A stretch of DNA of 64,000 bases from Acanthacorydalis orientalis (taxonomy: Eukaryota; Arthropoda; Insecta; Megaloptera; Corydalidae): positions 35,695,996 to 35,759,995 of the forward strand of contig CM068313.1 of assembly GCA_034766995.1 (NCBI GenBank), read 5' to 3'. Of this stretch, positions 21,591 through 32,721 are shown piece by piece; within the stretch, counting starts at the first letter, position 1; each line of letters starts with the position of its first letter. The notes beneath the pieces are model-generated. The model saw nothing but the letters and a program-made list of their open reading frames with translations, was not told where the DNA came from and did not search any database. Both the position numbers and the translations under genes were made by a program.

Positions 21591-22051
21591 CTTATATATC
21601 TATTATATAATAAGCAGGAACTATACTCTATAGTTATCGCTTTTCAGCTACCGCAATTCTCCACTTGTATGTACTGTATTTTATTTTTTAGAGATAATTC
21701 TAATATTTAATTAATTTGTACTGAATGTGCAATTGGAATCAATGATATGTATTGCTATTGTGTCGAATAAAATTGCTTTGAGACTGAGTTTGGAAGAATC
21801 TATAAATTGAGACTAAGTTTGGAAGAGTATAAAAATATATCACTTTCCAGGTGTTATTTCTGTGCAAATTTATTTATAAGATTACAAAATATAAGATTGT
21901 TAGCCATAGAGAATACATGCTCATTTATTCTACACAATAATATAAAATGATTTTTTTTTAAAAAAGTAATGACCGATACGAAAAAGTAAATCACATTTTT
22001 AAAATAGACAGTAAAAATCCACAACAACTATCCATAATGACATTAAAACAA
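21591..22051. other. AT-rich noncoding DNA
   Basis: GAGACTGAGTTTGGAAGA and GAGACTAAGTTTGGAAGA occur 30 bp apart (about 21780 and 21810), a small tandem duplication. Nothing else was seen. Confidence 0.55.
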
Positions 22052-22119
22052 ATTATAAATTTACAATATTGTACAATATTATATATATATACTTTGTTGT
22101 ACAATATTATAAATTTACA
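22052..22119. repeat. Short direct repeats around a 16-bp palindrome
   Basis: ATTATAAATTTACA occurs at 22052-22065 and 22106-22119. TTGTACAATATTATA also occurs twice. AATATTGTACAATATT (22065-22080) is a perfect palindrome. Confidence 0.75.
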
Positions 22120-22809
22120 TAGAGATCATTTCTTTTTACATTTTGTTTATAATTTTTACTTCATATATATATGCTTATTCAATTTTATTCAATCAAGTCA
22201 GTATACTGCGCATAAAATTATTCTAAGAGTAGTTTTTTTTTAAAATTCTATTAAAAAATGTATCCAACGCACGTACATTTTTTGAACATTAGTTTTTTAC
22301 TTATGTTAAAAAAATAATTAATTGAAAATAGGAAAAAAGGTTCGTGTTTCATATTTATCATTTCCTATCCATGTTTACAAATTATATGTAATTACATACA
22401 TATTTGAAAAACCCGTCAAATATTTAAAAATGATATATTATTACGAAACAACTTCAGCAAGGTTAAGGATTCTCTTAATGTTAACTTCAGTGCGCTCGAA
22501 TCACAGACTTTAGATTTAAGAGTGATCAATCACAGAAAGAATCCGACAGTATGTCTGGTGTCTATCATCGTCTCTGTTGAATAAGTAATACACGTCCATG
22601 GCTACATATGGTGCAAATATTACTTTACAGATTAAACTACAAGTCTGAGAAATATTGCAGTCCCTGTTATTTATGTGTATCAAAATATTTAAATATCTCA
22701 TTTCGACCACATTTCGATTAAATACCGGATGGAGAATGAATATGCAAATACTATGCAAGGAAATTAATCGGTTTTCTGTTTGCAAGTGTAAATGAGTGTA
22801 TTTCATGTA

Positions 22810-22812
<3 letters not shown>
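22120..22812. other. AT-rich noncoding DNA, nothing recognised
   Basis: Frames at 22322-22513 (+) and 22516-22806 (-) show no motif I recognise. The 96-codon minus frame is less repetitive than most but has no supporting context. Confidence 0.5.
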
Positions 22813-22845
<33 letters not shown>

Positions 22846-22858
22846 TGTGTGTGTGTAT
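22813..22858. repeat. (TA)n-(GT)n microsatellite
   Basis: TA then GT. Confidence 0.95.
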
Positions 22859-24009
22859 TTTTAAATTTGTTCATATTTATTCAATTATTCGTTATTTTAT
22901 TTGAAGATGTTTATTTCCCTCTGTACTCATTTAAAATTTAAATTGAAAAACTTTGTTTTTATTTTTCTCTTTAAGATAATTATAAAAAGTAATAACTTTG
23001 AAAATTACATTATATTACTCCAGAAAAAATATTTACTTCAAATTTAATTAAATAAAAGTTATTTATAATTATAAATAAATTGAATTGTAAATAGTGTAAA
23101 TTATATAAGCACATATATTTATTTAAAAAATAAAATTAACAGTCCCGTTTATTTTTATATGAAATTTGAAATTTTCAATAAGTCAAGTCATTCTTCATTT
23201 TGATCAATTTAATTCATTTTATGTATGTTTCAATACGTTTGCGAAAAATATGTCAATATTTTAATACATGATTTATTCTGTCATTCTGTCAAACTCGTCC
23301 GTTATTCTGTCCAAACTGGAAAAACAATCACAAAAGACAACAAAGTCTCTGTTATGTTTGACTGTACGCAAGACATCTATATTAATGAATTGTCTGTTCT
23401 TCAGTAGATTGTTGGACGTATGACAGCATAAAGTTTCGTAAGAAGACAAAATTTATTAATGGTTTTTAAAATATTTATTCGTTAATTGAGGTGGAGTTGT
23501 CGGTGGTTGTTCTTATTATTGAAATGCTTTTTAAAAAATAAGATAGTTTGATTTTTAACTATACTCCCAATAAACATTTTTTTAATTAAACTTTTGAACT
23601 TTATTCTTCGTTATAATTTTTGACCATTAGTTTCATTTTCCATAATATCGAGTTTCAGTAAGAATTTGAATAACAACATTAACAACAGCGTTTTCTTTTA
23701 TTAATATATTTTTTTGTAATTATTATTTTTGTCTTATTTAAAAATAAACGCGTTCAAACTGTCAAATTACTTATTTTTTATTTGAATTAAATATTAATTT
23801 TATCATTAATTTCATTCTCAAGTAGATGTTTTAAATCACTTGACAATTTTAATTATTCTGATAACAAGATTAAGTTTACTAATTTTGTATGAGTAAACGT
23901 ATCAGTTATTCATTCTTTGTGAGCCTCATTTAGAAATCTAAAAACTCATTGGTATTAGGGTATTATTATTAATAAAAGGTGTTGAAATATTGATATTTGG
24001 CTTTTATTC
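22859..24009. other. AT-rich noncoding DNA, nothing recognised
   Basis: A 60-codon frame at 23225-23407 (+) has no motif I recognise. Confidence 0.55.
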
Positions 24010-24443
24010 ATTAACTTTTGGATCGACTCGATTAAACAATTCGTGAGAAAAGACCAGGTTTATCAAAGAAAAAATCATTTTCCATCAGGACAATGCACGT
24101 CCCCATACAAGTGTTGCATCTATGGTATAACTCGCTGAATTGAAGTACGATTTGCTACCCCATCCATCCTATTCTTCAGATTTGGCCCCCTCAGATTTAT
24201 GTGTTTCCAAAATTTAAAAAAATTCTTGTTGGTAGGCGATTTTCGTTAGATGAAGAACTGGGAGTAGTGAATCGCAATTTTGAGAACAAGAAAAGTATTT
24301 TCGGGATGGCATAAAATCACTAGAGCATCACTGGATGAAGTGCATTGAATTTCAGGGAGACCATATTGAAAAATAAAAGTAATTTAAAAATACAAGTTAT
24401 ATTCTTTTATAGTTAGACCGCGAACTTTTCAAATTTCCCTCGT
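24010..24443 (+). pseudogene. mariner transposase, 3' catalytic remnant (family C)
   Basis: The frame carries LDRLNNS, KRPGLSKKKIIFHQDNARPH, LAELKYDLLPHPSYSSDLAP and SD, so the second and third catalytic Asp (HQDN and APSD) are both kept. A stop follows VASM-V, and a frameshift after SDL breaks the C-terminus. The 3' end reads CGAACTTTTCAAATTTCCCT then CGTA, a mariner-type inverted repeat different from families A (TTAGGTTGGT) and B (ACGACTCTCGT). The first catalytic Asp, DNA-binding domain and 5' end are missing. Confidence 0.87.
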
Positions 24444-24798
24444 AGATTCGTATATTTACACATTTATCTTTTTCTAACGATTTAATCAATAATTATTTTT
24501 TATTTTAATATCGGATTAAAATAATCAATAATCGTTATAATAATAAATACTATATACTTTGTTAAAAATACGAAGGTTGGGACATTAATTAGTACGTAGG
24601 AATAAGTTTTTTAGTAAAATGACAGCCATCAGCACTGATTTGAATTACTGTAATTAATTTAAAAGTGATTATCTGATGATAAGGAACACAATGATTTGTT
24701 AATATATCATTAGTGTAGACAGATCAAATGAAATATTTGTTAATATTTTAGAATGTTTTTTGAATTTTTGCATGAAAGGACAGCAATAGAATCTTTTT

Positions 24799-24802
<4 letters not shown>
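24444..24802. other. AT-rich noncoding DNA, nothing recognised
   Basis: Nothing above background was seen. Confidence 0.6.

Positions 24803-24857
<55 letters not shown>
24803..24857. repeat. (TA)n microsatellite
   Basis: Pure TA with a GTG lead-in. Confidence 0.95.
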
Positions 24858-24859
<2 letters not shown>

Positions 24860-25206
24860 TCAAGTGTGCGTGAATTGATCAAGTAAAATGCTTTTTGTCC
24901 CAAAAGTCTACATGAGCTTATTAATTAATAAAGTTTATTTATAAAAAGAAAATCACAAGGACACAACAAATATAACTAACTTTTATGAAATTATACAGTG
25001 TTTTATGAAGTGTTAACATTGGTAATAGGAAATTATGATTATTTTTCACTTTTATTTACTTAGATGATTACTGTTCGCCTAACTAAAGCCATTAATTATA
25101 TTCGTACCTAAGTGTAAAGCAAAAACAGCCAACTCTAATGGCCGAATCGAGAAGATTTATTTAATTGAATGAAAAACATTGTAGTTGTTCCCTTTTTCAC
25201 TATATA

Positions 25207-25210
<4 letters not shown>

Positions 25211-25277
<67 letters not shown>
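25211..25277. repeat. (TA)n microsatellite
   Basis: Over 50 bp of pure TA. Confidence 0.95.
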
Positions 25278-25321
25278 TGTGTTGCATGATAATGAAACTT
25301 AATTAATTAATTTGATAATGA

Positions 25322-25500
25322 TTTAAAACTTATTTCGAAAATAAAATACTTTCAAAATAAGTGTTAAATATTGTTATTATTATTATTATTACCAATATGT
25401 AAAACTTATACGTTCGAAACAAGTTTTAAATATTGTTAGTAATAATAATAACAATATTTAAAACTTATTTAGAAAGTATTTTATTAAATAAGTGAAAATT
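25322..25500. repeat. Large nested palindrome (fold-back)
   Basis: Outer arms: AATAAAATACTTTC (25340-25353) and GAAAGTATTTTATT (25472-25485) are perfect complements. Moving inward, AAATAAGTGTTAAATATTG and (TTA)n pair with (TAA)n and CAATATTTAAAACTTATTT. An inner hairpin, CAATATGTAAAACTTA against CAAGTTTTAAATATTG, surrounds GTTCGAAAC. The whole stretch folds onto itself with few mismatches and, unlike the (TA)n tracts, has an aperiodic sequence. It may be a fold-back MITE or a hairpin-RNA source. Confidence 0.85.
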
Positions 25501-26383
25501 TTATAAAAAATATTTAATATTCATGGCGTACATTAAATGAAATTGTTTATGTGAAGATTTAAATTTTACTTATCGATTAAATATTTGTTTTAAATATAAG
25601 TTAATAAATTAAATAAAGAATCAATTAATATAACTAGTAAATAAAGAGTCGACTATTAATGAAAATTATTTTTTCGTTAATTGTATGTAAAATAATAATA
25701 AATTAATTCAAGTATTCATACAAACACAGTACATTACTGATCTCATACACATTATATTTCACATTACTTTTACAGGTTAGAAATGAAATTTAAACGTAAT
25801 AGATACAAAACTTAGCTATTCTACTATATTTTAATTATAATTCACTTATTGTACTCTACTATATCTGTATATTTATTTTATTTTTTACATACTATTCTTA
25901 AACTATATTTTAATTTCCAGCTTTTTGAAGCAATGGTTTAAAAAATTTACTAAATAGAGATACTGACACAGACATACAGACACTGATTCCAAAAATTTAT
26001 TGTTGCTAGTCTGATGGATATTGCGAAATAAGCTTTCTCTTAATAGTTCCAGTCTTTTAAAATCTTTTAATATAAGTATATTGTTTATGTACTCATTATA
26101 TAGTTTATATACTTTATTTTCACACGTATCTTATTACTTTATATTAATGTCTGCTAGACTGGAATCAAATGATTCGATTTGGTTTATTTTTCTAATATTG
26201 GTTTGAGTTGATAACAAATAGTTTTTATTACGATGAATTTACTTACATTTTGTTTATCATTTTCAAAGATATCTAAAATAGGATGCTATTTCATTAATTT
26301 TAATGAGATGGTGGTATAGTCAAGTATATACGTGAGAACAGTGTAGTTTATAAATATTAGAATATAAGAATGTTAAATGATTA
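25501..26383. other. AT-rich noncoding DNA, nothing recognised
   Basis: A 61-codon frame at 26021-26206 (+) has no motif. Confidence 0.55.
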
Positions 26384-26384
26384 C

Positions 26385-26452
<68 letters not shown>
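26384..26452. repeat. (TA)n microsatellite
   Basis: About 70 bp of TA. Confidence 0.95.
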
Positions 26453-26458
<6 letters not shown>

Positions 26459-27033
26459 TCTTACTAAATTTGTGAATGCCTTCTTTCTCAGGCCTATTAT
26501 TTTTTCTTCATTTTACCTTTTGAGTCATATTATATTTTTAGCGCTATTAAAGCAGCGAGAAAAATCTGAATGAGAAAAATACGCTATTATACTTAAGTAT
26601 TTTTTACTTAAATTCAACTTGAGTATATAATTGAATAGAAGTGATTTTTTTTTTGTACTTATTTTACACTGAACATATTGTAAACCTCGTACAAAGTGAT
26701 AAGATTTAATTCTATGTTGTGGGTGTTTTGGATCAATTAAATGAAAAAATAAATTATACGAGTCATCTATTAGCACGTATAAAACTACCATCTTGTTTTG
26801 TATGTGTTTAGTATAATTGCTTCGGTAATTACAATTTTGACGAACAAGCTTCTATAATTTCGTGCGTTTGTGTATAATTATATGTAATTTAAGAATTATA
26901 CTTGGTATTCTTATGGTCCTAATAAATCAAGACCGGTAAAAAACGTATTTTTGAGATTTCAAGATAACATTTAACAGTAAGTTGGAATTCATATAAGATT
27001 TTTTTAGGATAACTTTTAATATATTTACAAGTT

Positions 27034-27038
<5 letters not shown>
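26453..27038. other. AT-rich noncoding DNA, nothing recognised
   Basis: An 88-codon minus-strand frame at 26525-26791 has no motif or context. Confidence 0.5.
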
Positions 27039-27091
<53 letters not shown>

Positions 27092-27117
27092 CATATATAT
27101 GTATATATATATATATG
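27039..27117. repeat. (TA)n microsatellite with ATAC/GTA interruptions
   Basis: Long TA with an internal ATACATACATATATATGTA palindromic interruption. Confidence 0.95.
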
Positions 27118-28165
27118 TAGTAAATTATTCGATAATTATTAATTCAGTATTTAAGAAAATTAATTTTTAAAAAGTAATTTATGTAATTTACATATTCACA
27201 TAGTTAATATGTATTTGAATGAAGTTAATTATCTTTTCTCTGTTTCGAAGAATATAATTGTTCTTTTAGGTATCTTTCTTTTCTTAAAAATCTTGTCGAG
27301 TCATTAAATCGATTAAAACATACTTTTTTATACATTAATTACAATACATCTATTATCTAAGTTTTTACATTATAGTTTTATTTTGTAAATGCGTACATAT
27401 TTACAGTTACTTATAAAAATAAGCGTATTTATGAGAAACGTGATTGTGTTTCAGTGTAGAAGAGATTTTTTTGAGTAAAACTTTTTATAATAATATAAAT
27501 CGTTCAGGATTTGTTTGTATTTCATGATTGAAGGTCTGTTTCGTGTCTTGAAATTCCATCATATTTGTATTTATCTAGAATTATAACTAACTTGCAATTC
27601 AACGTCTTAAATGTATAAGTGACTCGTTTAACTTAATATTAAAATGCACCCTTCCTGTACAATCTAATTGTTTCTATAAAGAAAGAACAGCTAGTTCGCT
27701 CTTGATGTTCGTTCATCATTTTCCATAATTATTTTCAATTCATTTAAAAATCAACACGAACGCGAAACTACTTTATTTATTTGTATAAAATAATATATAC
27801 AAGAATTTTCTCTAATATAGCTATAATACAGTTCGTTATCTCACAAGCAGTTACCGTCGAACAATAAAATGAAAAATCAGTTTTGTATTAATGAATTAGA
27901 CGCTTTATCAATTCTCTATTAAATAAAATTATACTGTGTTGCGTTGAAATGCTTGAAATTGTATAATTTAGAAGAAACTATCGTTTTGACTCACCTCTTT
28001 TTCAACATAAATTACATTTTTTCCCATACACGCGCTTAATTTTATAACTGAGTTATTTTGTGTGTGTAACATTTTTAAGGACCTTTTTTAAGTATTATCA
28101 TATACTTATGTACGTTTAGAAACTAGAAATCAAAATGTAATGCATTTATTTTAAAGAGATAATAT

Positions 28166-28170
<5 letters not shown>
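27118..28170. other. AT-rich noncoding DNA, nothing recognised
   Basis: No frames or element ends were seen. Confidence 0.6.

Positions 28171-28220
<50 letters not shown>
28171..28220. repeat. (TA)n microsatellite abutting a mariner
   Basis: About 50 bp of TA ends exactly where the mariner inverted repeat begins. Confidence 0.95.
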
Positions 28221-28224
<4 letters not shown>

Positions 28225-28683
28225 GTTGGTAGAAAAATAATTGCGGTTTATGACTTTCAACTTTTAAGTGGTTTAAGTGTTTTAAGTAGTTTCGAATTGT
28301 TAGATGACTAATGTCTAACTTGTGTACAGGCTCTCGAATATCTCCAGCTTGAAATTTTTGGAACCACCATTGCACTCTACGTTCCTTAACACTACCAACA
28401 CCAAAAGTATCGTTTAGTTTACGAGTAATTTCAGCTGCTTTACCACCCGTTTTGAACTCCTACAAAAAATTGCCCATATTTATTTTTTTCAAACTTTAAT
28501 TCAGTAGCCCAATTTGAAAGAAAATTAATAATAAAACCAAAGTCGATGTTACTAAAATACAGACCGAAAAATGCACTTAAAAATGATATTGACATGAAGA
28601 AATAAAATGACACTTTCATTGAAAAAAGTGAAGGTTAGAAGTCAGAACACAAAAAGTGCATTTATTTTCTTCGACCAACCTAA
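28221..28683 (-). mobile_element. mariner element, internally deleted (family A, copy 2)
   Basis: The ends are TTAGGTTGGTAGAAAAATAA and TTCTTCGACCAACCTAA, 463 bp apart. The minus strand keeps the WWFQKFQAGD end of the first HTH, then jumps to IREPVHKLDISHLT of the second HTH and on to the terminal repeat. The LEDEEGRGRP linker seen in copies 1, 3 and 4 is deleted. It has no catalytic domain. A frame at 28151-28375 covers this and runs on into the TA array. A further 3'-end fragment of the same family lies at 28742-28798. Confidence 0.87.
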
Positions 28684-28741
28684 TAGGATTCATTATAAAA
28701 TTAGGACCTTTTTGTTATAAGTAAAGACAATAAGTAATAAA

Positions 28742-28798
28742 CTTTTGAAAAAAATTAAGGTCAGAATTCATGAAACAAAAACCGTATTTATTTTCCTA
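28742..28798 (-). mobile_element. Short mariner family A end fragment
   Basis: Matches the right-end sequence of the other copies: GAAAAAAATTAAGGTCAGAA, then CAAAAACCGTATTTATTTTC and CTATCAATA. It terminates in the next (TA)n array. It probably derives from a second, adjacent insertion. Confidence 0.7.
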
Positions 28799-28799
28799 T

Positions 28800-28841
<42 letters not shown>

Positions 28842-28862
28842 ATATATATATATACATATATG
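28799..28862. repeat. (TA)n microsatellite
   Basis: TA with CTA and CATATATG interruptions. Confidence 0.95.
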
Positions 28863-29690
28863 TAATAGAAAATAATTTGAATTAATCCAACTTCAAAATG
28901 CGGCTTGAACTGTTTTGTTTATGTACGATAGTGTCGACTACACTATAATTTAATTCAAACGTTAATTAGCAGTATAAAATTTAATAAATAAAATAAATTA
29001 AAATTTCTTATGCGTCGAAATAACTTATAAATGGAAACGTAACTACAAAATGAATTTTTATTTCCATGCAGATTGAATAAATTAATGAATAACATTATCG
29101 AATAAAAATATGTTTTCCGACGTGGCTTCATGTTATCATGTATACTGGCGTTCTGATCGGTGTCATCCGTTTATTACTTCCAATGTAATTAAATTTTTAT
29201 ATATTTTTTCTACTGCTAATCATTGTCATAACGATGAAATTAAATTCGTTAGTTTATAATATATTCGAAAACATAATTTGCTTTTATTATATACACCTCA
29301 GCAGGTTTTATTTAGAAATCGATATAAAGTGAATGCTTCGAAATAAACAAGTAAAATTTGCGTGTTTGTGTACGCATTAAGTAGACATAAAATTTGATTG
29401 TGTTTTAATTTCTTATTAACTAAATTTATGCTATCTAGTATATATCAAGTAATAGAAACAATATGATCGTTTGTGCAGTGAATCAGTATAATAAATTTTA
29501 TTTTGAATTGTAAGCAATTTGTTGGTAAAATACAATAGACGATAAATATTAAAACAAATAATGTTCAATTTCTTTTATTTTTAAACTGCTTTTAATCTAT
29601 ATTATTTTAAAATTCTTTACAATGGTGTACTTTAAGATATTAATTATTATCGTGCAATATAAAATAGTATGTTAGAAAAAAAATGTATAT
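28863..29690. other. AT-rich noncoding DNA, nothing recognised
   Basis: Nothing above background was seen. Confidence 0.6.
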
Positions 29691-29769
29691 ATATATATAC
29701 ATTACATACATACAAACATACACCCATACATACATCATACTTGTTATTTATTATGCAATGTAATAGGAT

Positions 29770-30130
29770 AAAAAATATGTTGTAATTTTGATTCAGCAAA
29801 CGTATAAAAATCTTGAAAATTCTGAAACAAACATTCAGGAATAACAAGAACTGGGGTAATAAATAAGTTACGAGGCCACTTCCCAATTGAGTCTTTAATT
29901 TATTGTTTGCACTTTGCTACTGTAACTTTCGCTTTGTGCAGTTTTACGTTATCGTATTGTAAAATCACATTTTTCTCTTCAGTAAAACCAGCGTTTTTTT
30001 TTTTTATCAAGACAGACTTTAAATTTCCCAAGTGTTACGAATATACAGTTCTTGTATTTTCCACATTGGACGAGAATAGTAACAATAGATGACACTGTGC
30101 ATATTTTAACCAAACTTGTAATCTAGCGTT
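29770..30130 (-). pseudogene. Heavily decayed mariner-like transposase relic
   Basis: On the minus strand at about 29936-29975 the sequence reads EEKNVILQYDNVKLHKAKVT, resembling the KVILQHDNARPH-AK block around the second catalytic Asp. An LFQNFQDF stretch further on fits the segment after the third Asp, but the intervening P-YSPDLAPSD block is degraded. There are multiple stops and frame changes. It is distinct from families A-C by its VILQYDN wording. The ends were not found. Confidence 0.45.
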
Positions 30131-30521
30131 ATCTTCTGGGGTGCAATTCATCTTTCTCGCCAGATTTTGAGATATTTCATATGCGTTCGTATTTTTTCCT
30201 ATTTCGAATTTTATTATATATTTTTTTGTTTCAGTAATTTCATTGAATTGATAAAATTTCTAAATGGTCTAAACAATCAAAAATTAATTTAATACATTAC
30301 GATTTATGCACTAATTTGATCTATCTACGAAACTTTTTATATTAATATAATCAAATTATATAAAATAAACTTCTTAGTAGGATACAGTAAAATTATTTTT
30401 AATAGATTTAGATGCGTTTATTAATTCTAGTCAAATGATTGCTATCTACACTATCAAAAAGTAATCGCAGTTTTAAACTTTTAAATTTCAGTGTAATTAA
30501 TATGAAATGATGGAGAAAGTG
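30131..30521. other. AT-rich noncoding DNA, nothing recognised
   Basis: Nothing above background was seen. Confidence 0.6.

Positions 30522-30573
<52 letters not shown>
30522..30573. repeat. (TA)n-(TG)n microsatellite
   Basis: TA followed by TG. Confidence 0.95.
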
Positions 30574-31114
30574 ATTTGTGGAAAGAGAGAAACTGACTAT
30601 TCTATAAATATTTGTTCTTAATCATGAATGGAAAAATTAATAGAGAAATATATTCAATAACTGTGTATTCTGTCCATAATTCAATATTTAACATTTTTTG
30701 ACGTATTTTTAATTCAATTCGATCGGAGTAGAAAAATAAACAATACTTTTTTAAAGTATAAAGACTGTTGTATCAAAAGCATACTACCAATATCTTGCTT
30801 TAGATTAAAAAATATAACTAAATTGACAGAAGTAAGATTCGTACATATGCACTTTTGATTCAGTTTTATTTTTGAGGTCATTAATGTCATATGAATGCAA
30901 ATTTTGTAATGGCAAAGCTAATCTTTAAAATATACCTTAGCATGTTTATTTTTTAAGTAATTAATGATGCTTACCTTTCCAGTTAAAGTAATTAAAGTAC
31001 TGTGTAGTTAAAGTACTCGATATTAATACCTCAAAATGAAAAATACCTATAATATTTCACCAAACGTTCAGTATTACTCTTCATGAGTAAATAATACCTT
31101 TGGTTTGTATAGAT
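30574..31114. other. AT-rich noncoding DNA, nothing recognised
   Basis: AGTTAAAGTA occurs twice at about 30981-31015, a small local repeat. Nothing else was seen. Confidence 0.55.
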
Positions 31115-31612
31115 CAACGTTGGACAAACTGTGGTTCCCGAAACAATATTAGGTTTCATTGCTATTTTTCCTAAATTTTTATATTAATGGTCTATAGTAG
31201 TATTGTATGTACCAATATTAGAATATTTTATACATAAACGGGTAATTCACATTCTTTTTTCAAACGTCCATATGCATTGTGTCCAAACTGCTGTTTAAAG
31301 TGGCTCTACGGCTATGGAAAATCATTAAAAAGATACAAAACTGAAAAATTTTGTTAATTAAGACTTGATGATTGCAATGAAATCAAATTTGGGACGACTT
31401 ACCGTGTAAATTTTTGAGAAAAATATCTTTAAAAATGCAACTTTTAACACGGTCTCTTATTATATCAAAAGGCATGTCTGTGAAAATAGTCAGGAACATT
31501 TACATTCATAAATACAATTTTAAAATAATATTTTCTGTGGCTCTTGAACATTTAAAAATGTATGAAAATTATAATACGTGGATCTTATTATCGAAGAAAT
31601 TGCCCACCCCTA
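31115..31612. mobile_element. hAT-like MITE, diverged
   Basis: The left end is CAACGTTGGACAAACTGTGG. The reverse complement of the right end is TAGGGGTGGGCAATTTCTTC. Both resemble the CAGNGGTGGGCAAACT ends of hAT elements. A GTGGCTCTACGGCT motif in the left half is typical of hAT subterminal sequence. The eight-bp duplications are not intact. The 113-codon frame at 31414-31755 crosses the right boundary and is not a gene. Confidence 0.5.
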
Positions 31613-32230
31613 TAAATACTGTACTGTCCCTTTCTATTCATTATCTTTTATGTCTAAATGGATTAAAAATTCGTTTTTCTACTACCGTAATTATTAATAA
31701 AAACATATCTTTAAATTATACATGTTGTAAAGAATTTGTTGATCGTTTTATATGATTATGTAGCGGCGGTATGGAATGTAACGATTAACTTTAGACGCAA
31801 TTTCTATCATAAGAATAAGTATTTACATTTCTTCATCAATGGATAGCCTAATGAATCAATTCAATTTCACGATATTATGATTTTTTGCAGTCAATACTTG
31901 TTTTCACATTCCAACAAGTATTTTAAACTCTTCAAAAATTGTTCAAACCAATCTCTTTATATTATTTTCAATAAACAGACTTCACGTAGATGTTAATGAT
32001 ATTTCTTCAAACTTGAGTAGCTTTTTCTTTATCAAACATTTACACTTTATGTCAAATATGCGTTTTATTAATTTTTTGGAGTTTTTTCAGATCTAAATGG
32101 ATTTAAACTGTATATGAATCGTAATAAATTATAAAATCAATATTAAATGCTTTTATATGAACATTAATTATTCAAAACAACAGCAGCTATTTGAAACTTT
32201 CCTACTACGCAGTAATTATTTACGAAATGA

Positions 32231-32232
<2 letters not shown>
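31613..32232. other. AT-rich noncoding DNA, nothing recognised
   Basis: Nothing above background was seen. Confidence 0.6.
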
Positions 32233-32292
<60 letters not shown>

Positions 32293-32341
32293 TATACATT
32301 ATACACACACACATATCATACACCTGTGTGTGTGTGTTTGT
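32233..32341. repeat. (TA)n plus (CA)n and (TG)n tracts
   Basis: About 55 bp of TA, then ACACACACACA and TGTGTGTGTGTG about 15 bp apart. These two can pair as a hairpin. Confidence 0.93.
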
Positions 32342-32679
32342 ACCAAAATAAAGATTAAAATGTTCGAAAATATATATTTTAATTTAACTTTGTAAAATTG
32401 CCACTTCTTTAACAAGCTATCCCACTAGTAAAAAAATCATGAGTTTTGGTCTTGACACCATTATAGAATAACTCAAATAAAAAAGAGCATAAATATCGCG
32501 ATTTGCAAGTAAACAAAGTTGAGTGAAAGCAAAATTAACTTATAAATCATTTGAAAGTGTATCATTGGAAAAATGTCAGTGTATTTTGTTGAATTATCAA
32601 GCTATGAATGTTCCATTCTCGTTTTCATGGCGTTATATATTCAAAAAAACTTTATCAAAACGTACGCATACACACACAC

Positions 32680-32720
<41 letters not shown>
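32680..32720. repeat. (TA)n microsatellite
   Basis: Preceded by a short CA tract. Confidence 0.95.

Positions 32721-32721
<1 letters not shown>

Noticed and set aside
21319..21710. Two plus-strand frames of 82 and 110 codons rich in Phe and Leu
   Set aside because: They lie antisense to the hAT element and run through its right end. The minus strand carries the transposase remnant.
22516..22806. 96-codon minus-strand frame without microsatellite
   Set aside because: No domain, splice site or neighbouring coding evidence could be identified. A frame of this length is expected by chance in 64 kb, though less often in AT-rich DNA.
31414..31755. 113-codon plus-strand frame
   Set aside because: It crosses the right end of the hAT-like MITE and shows no recognised domain, so it is most likely chance.
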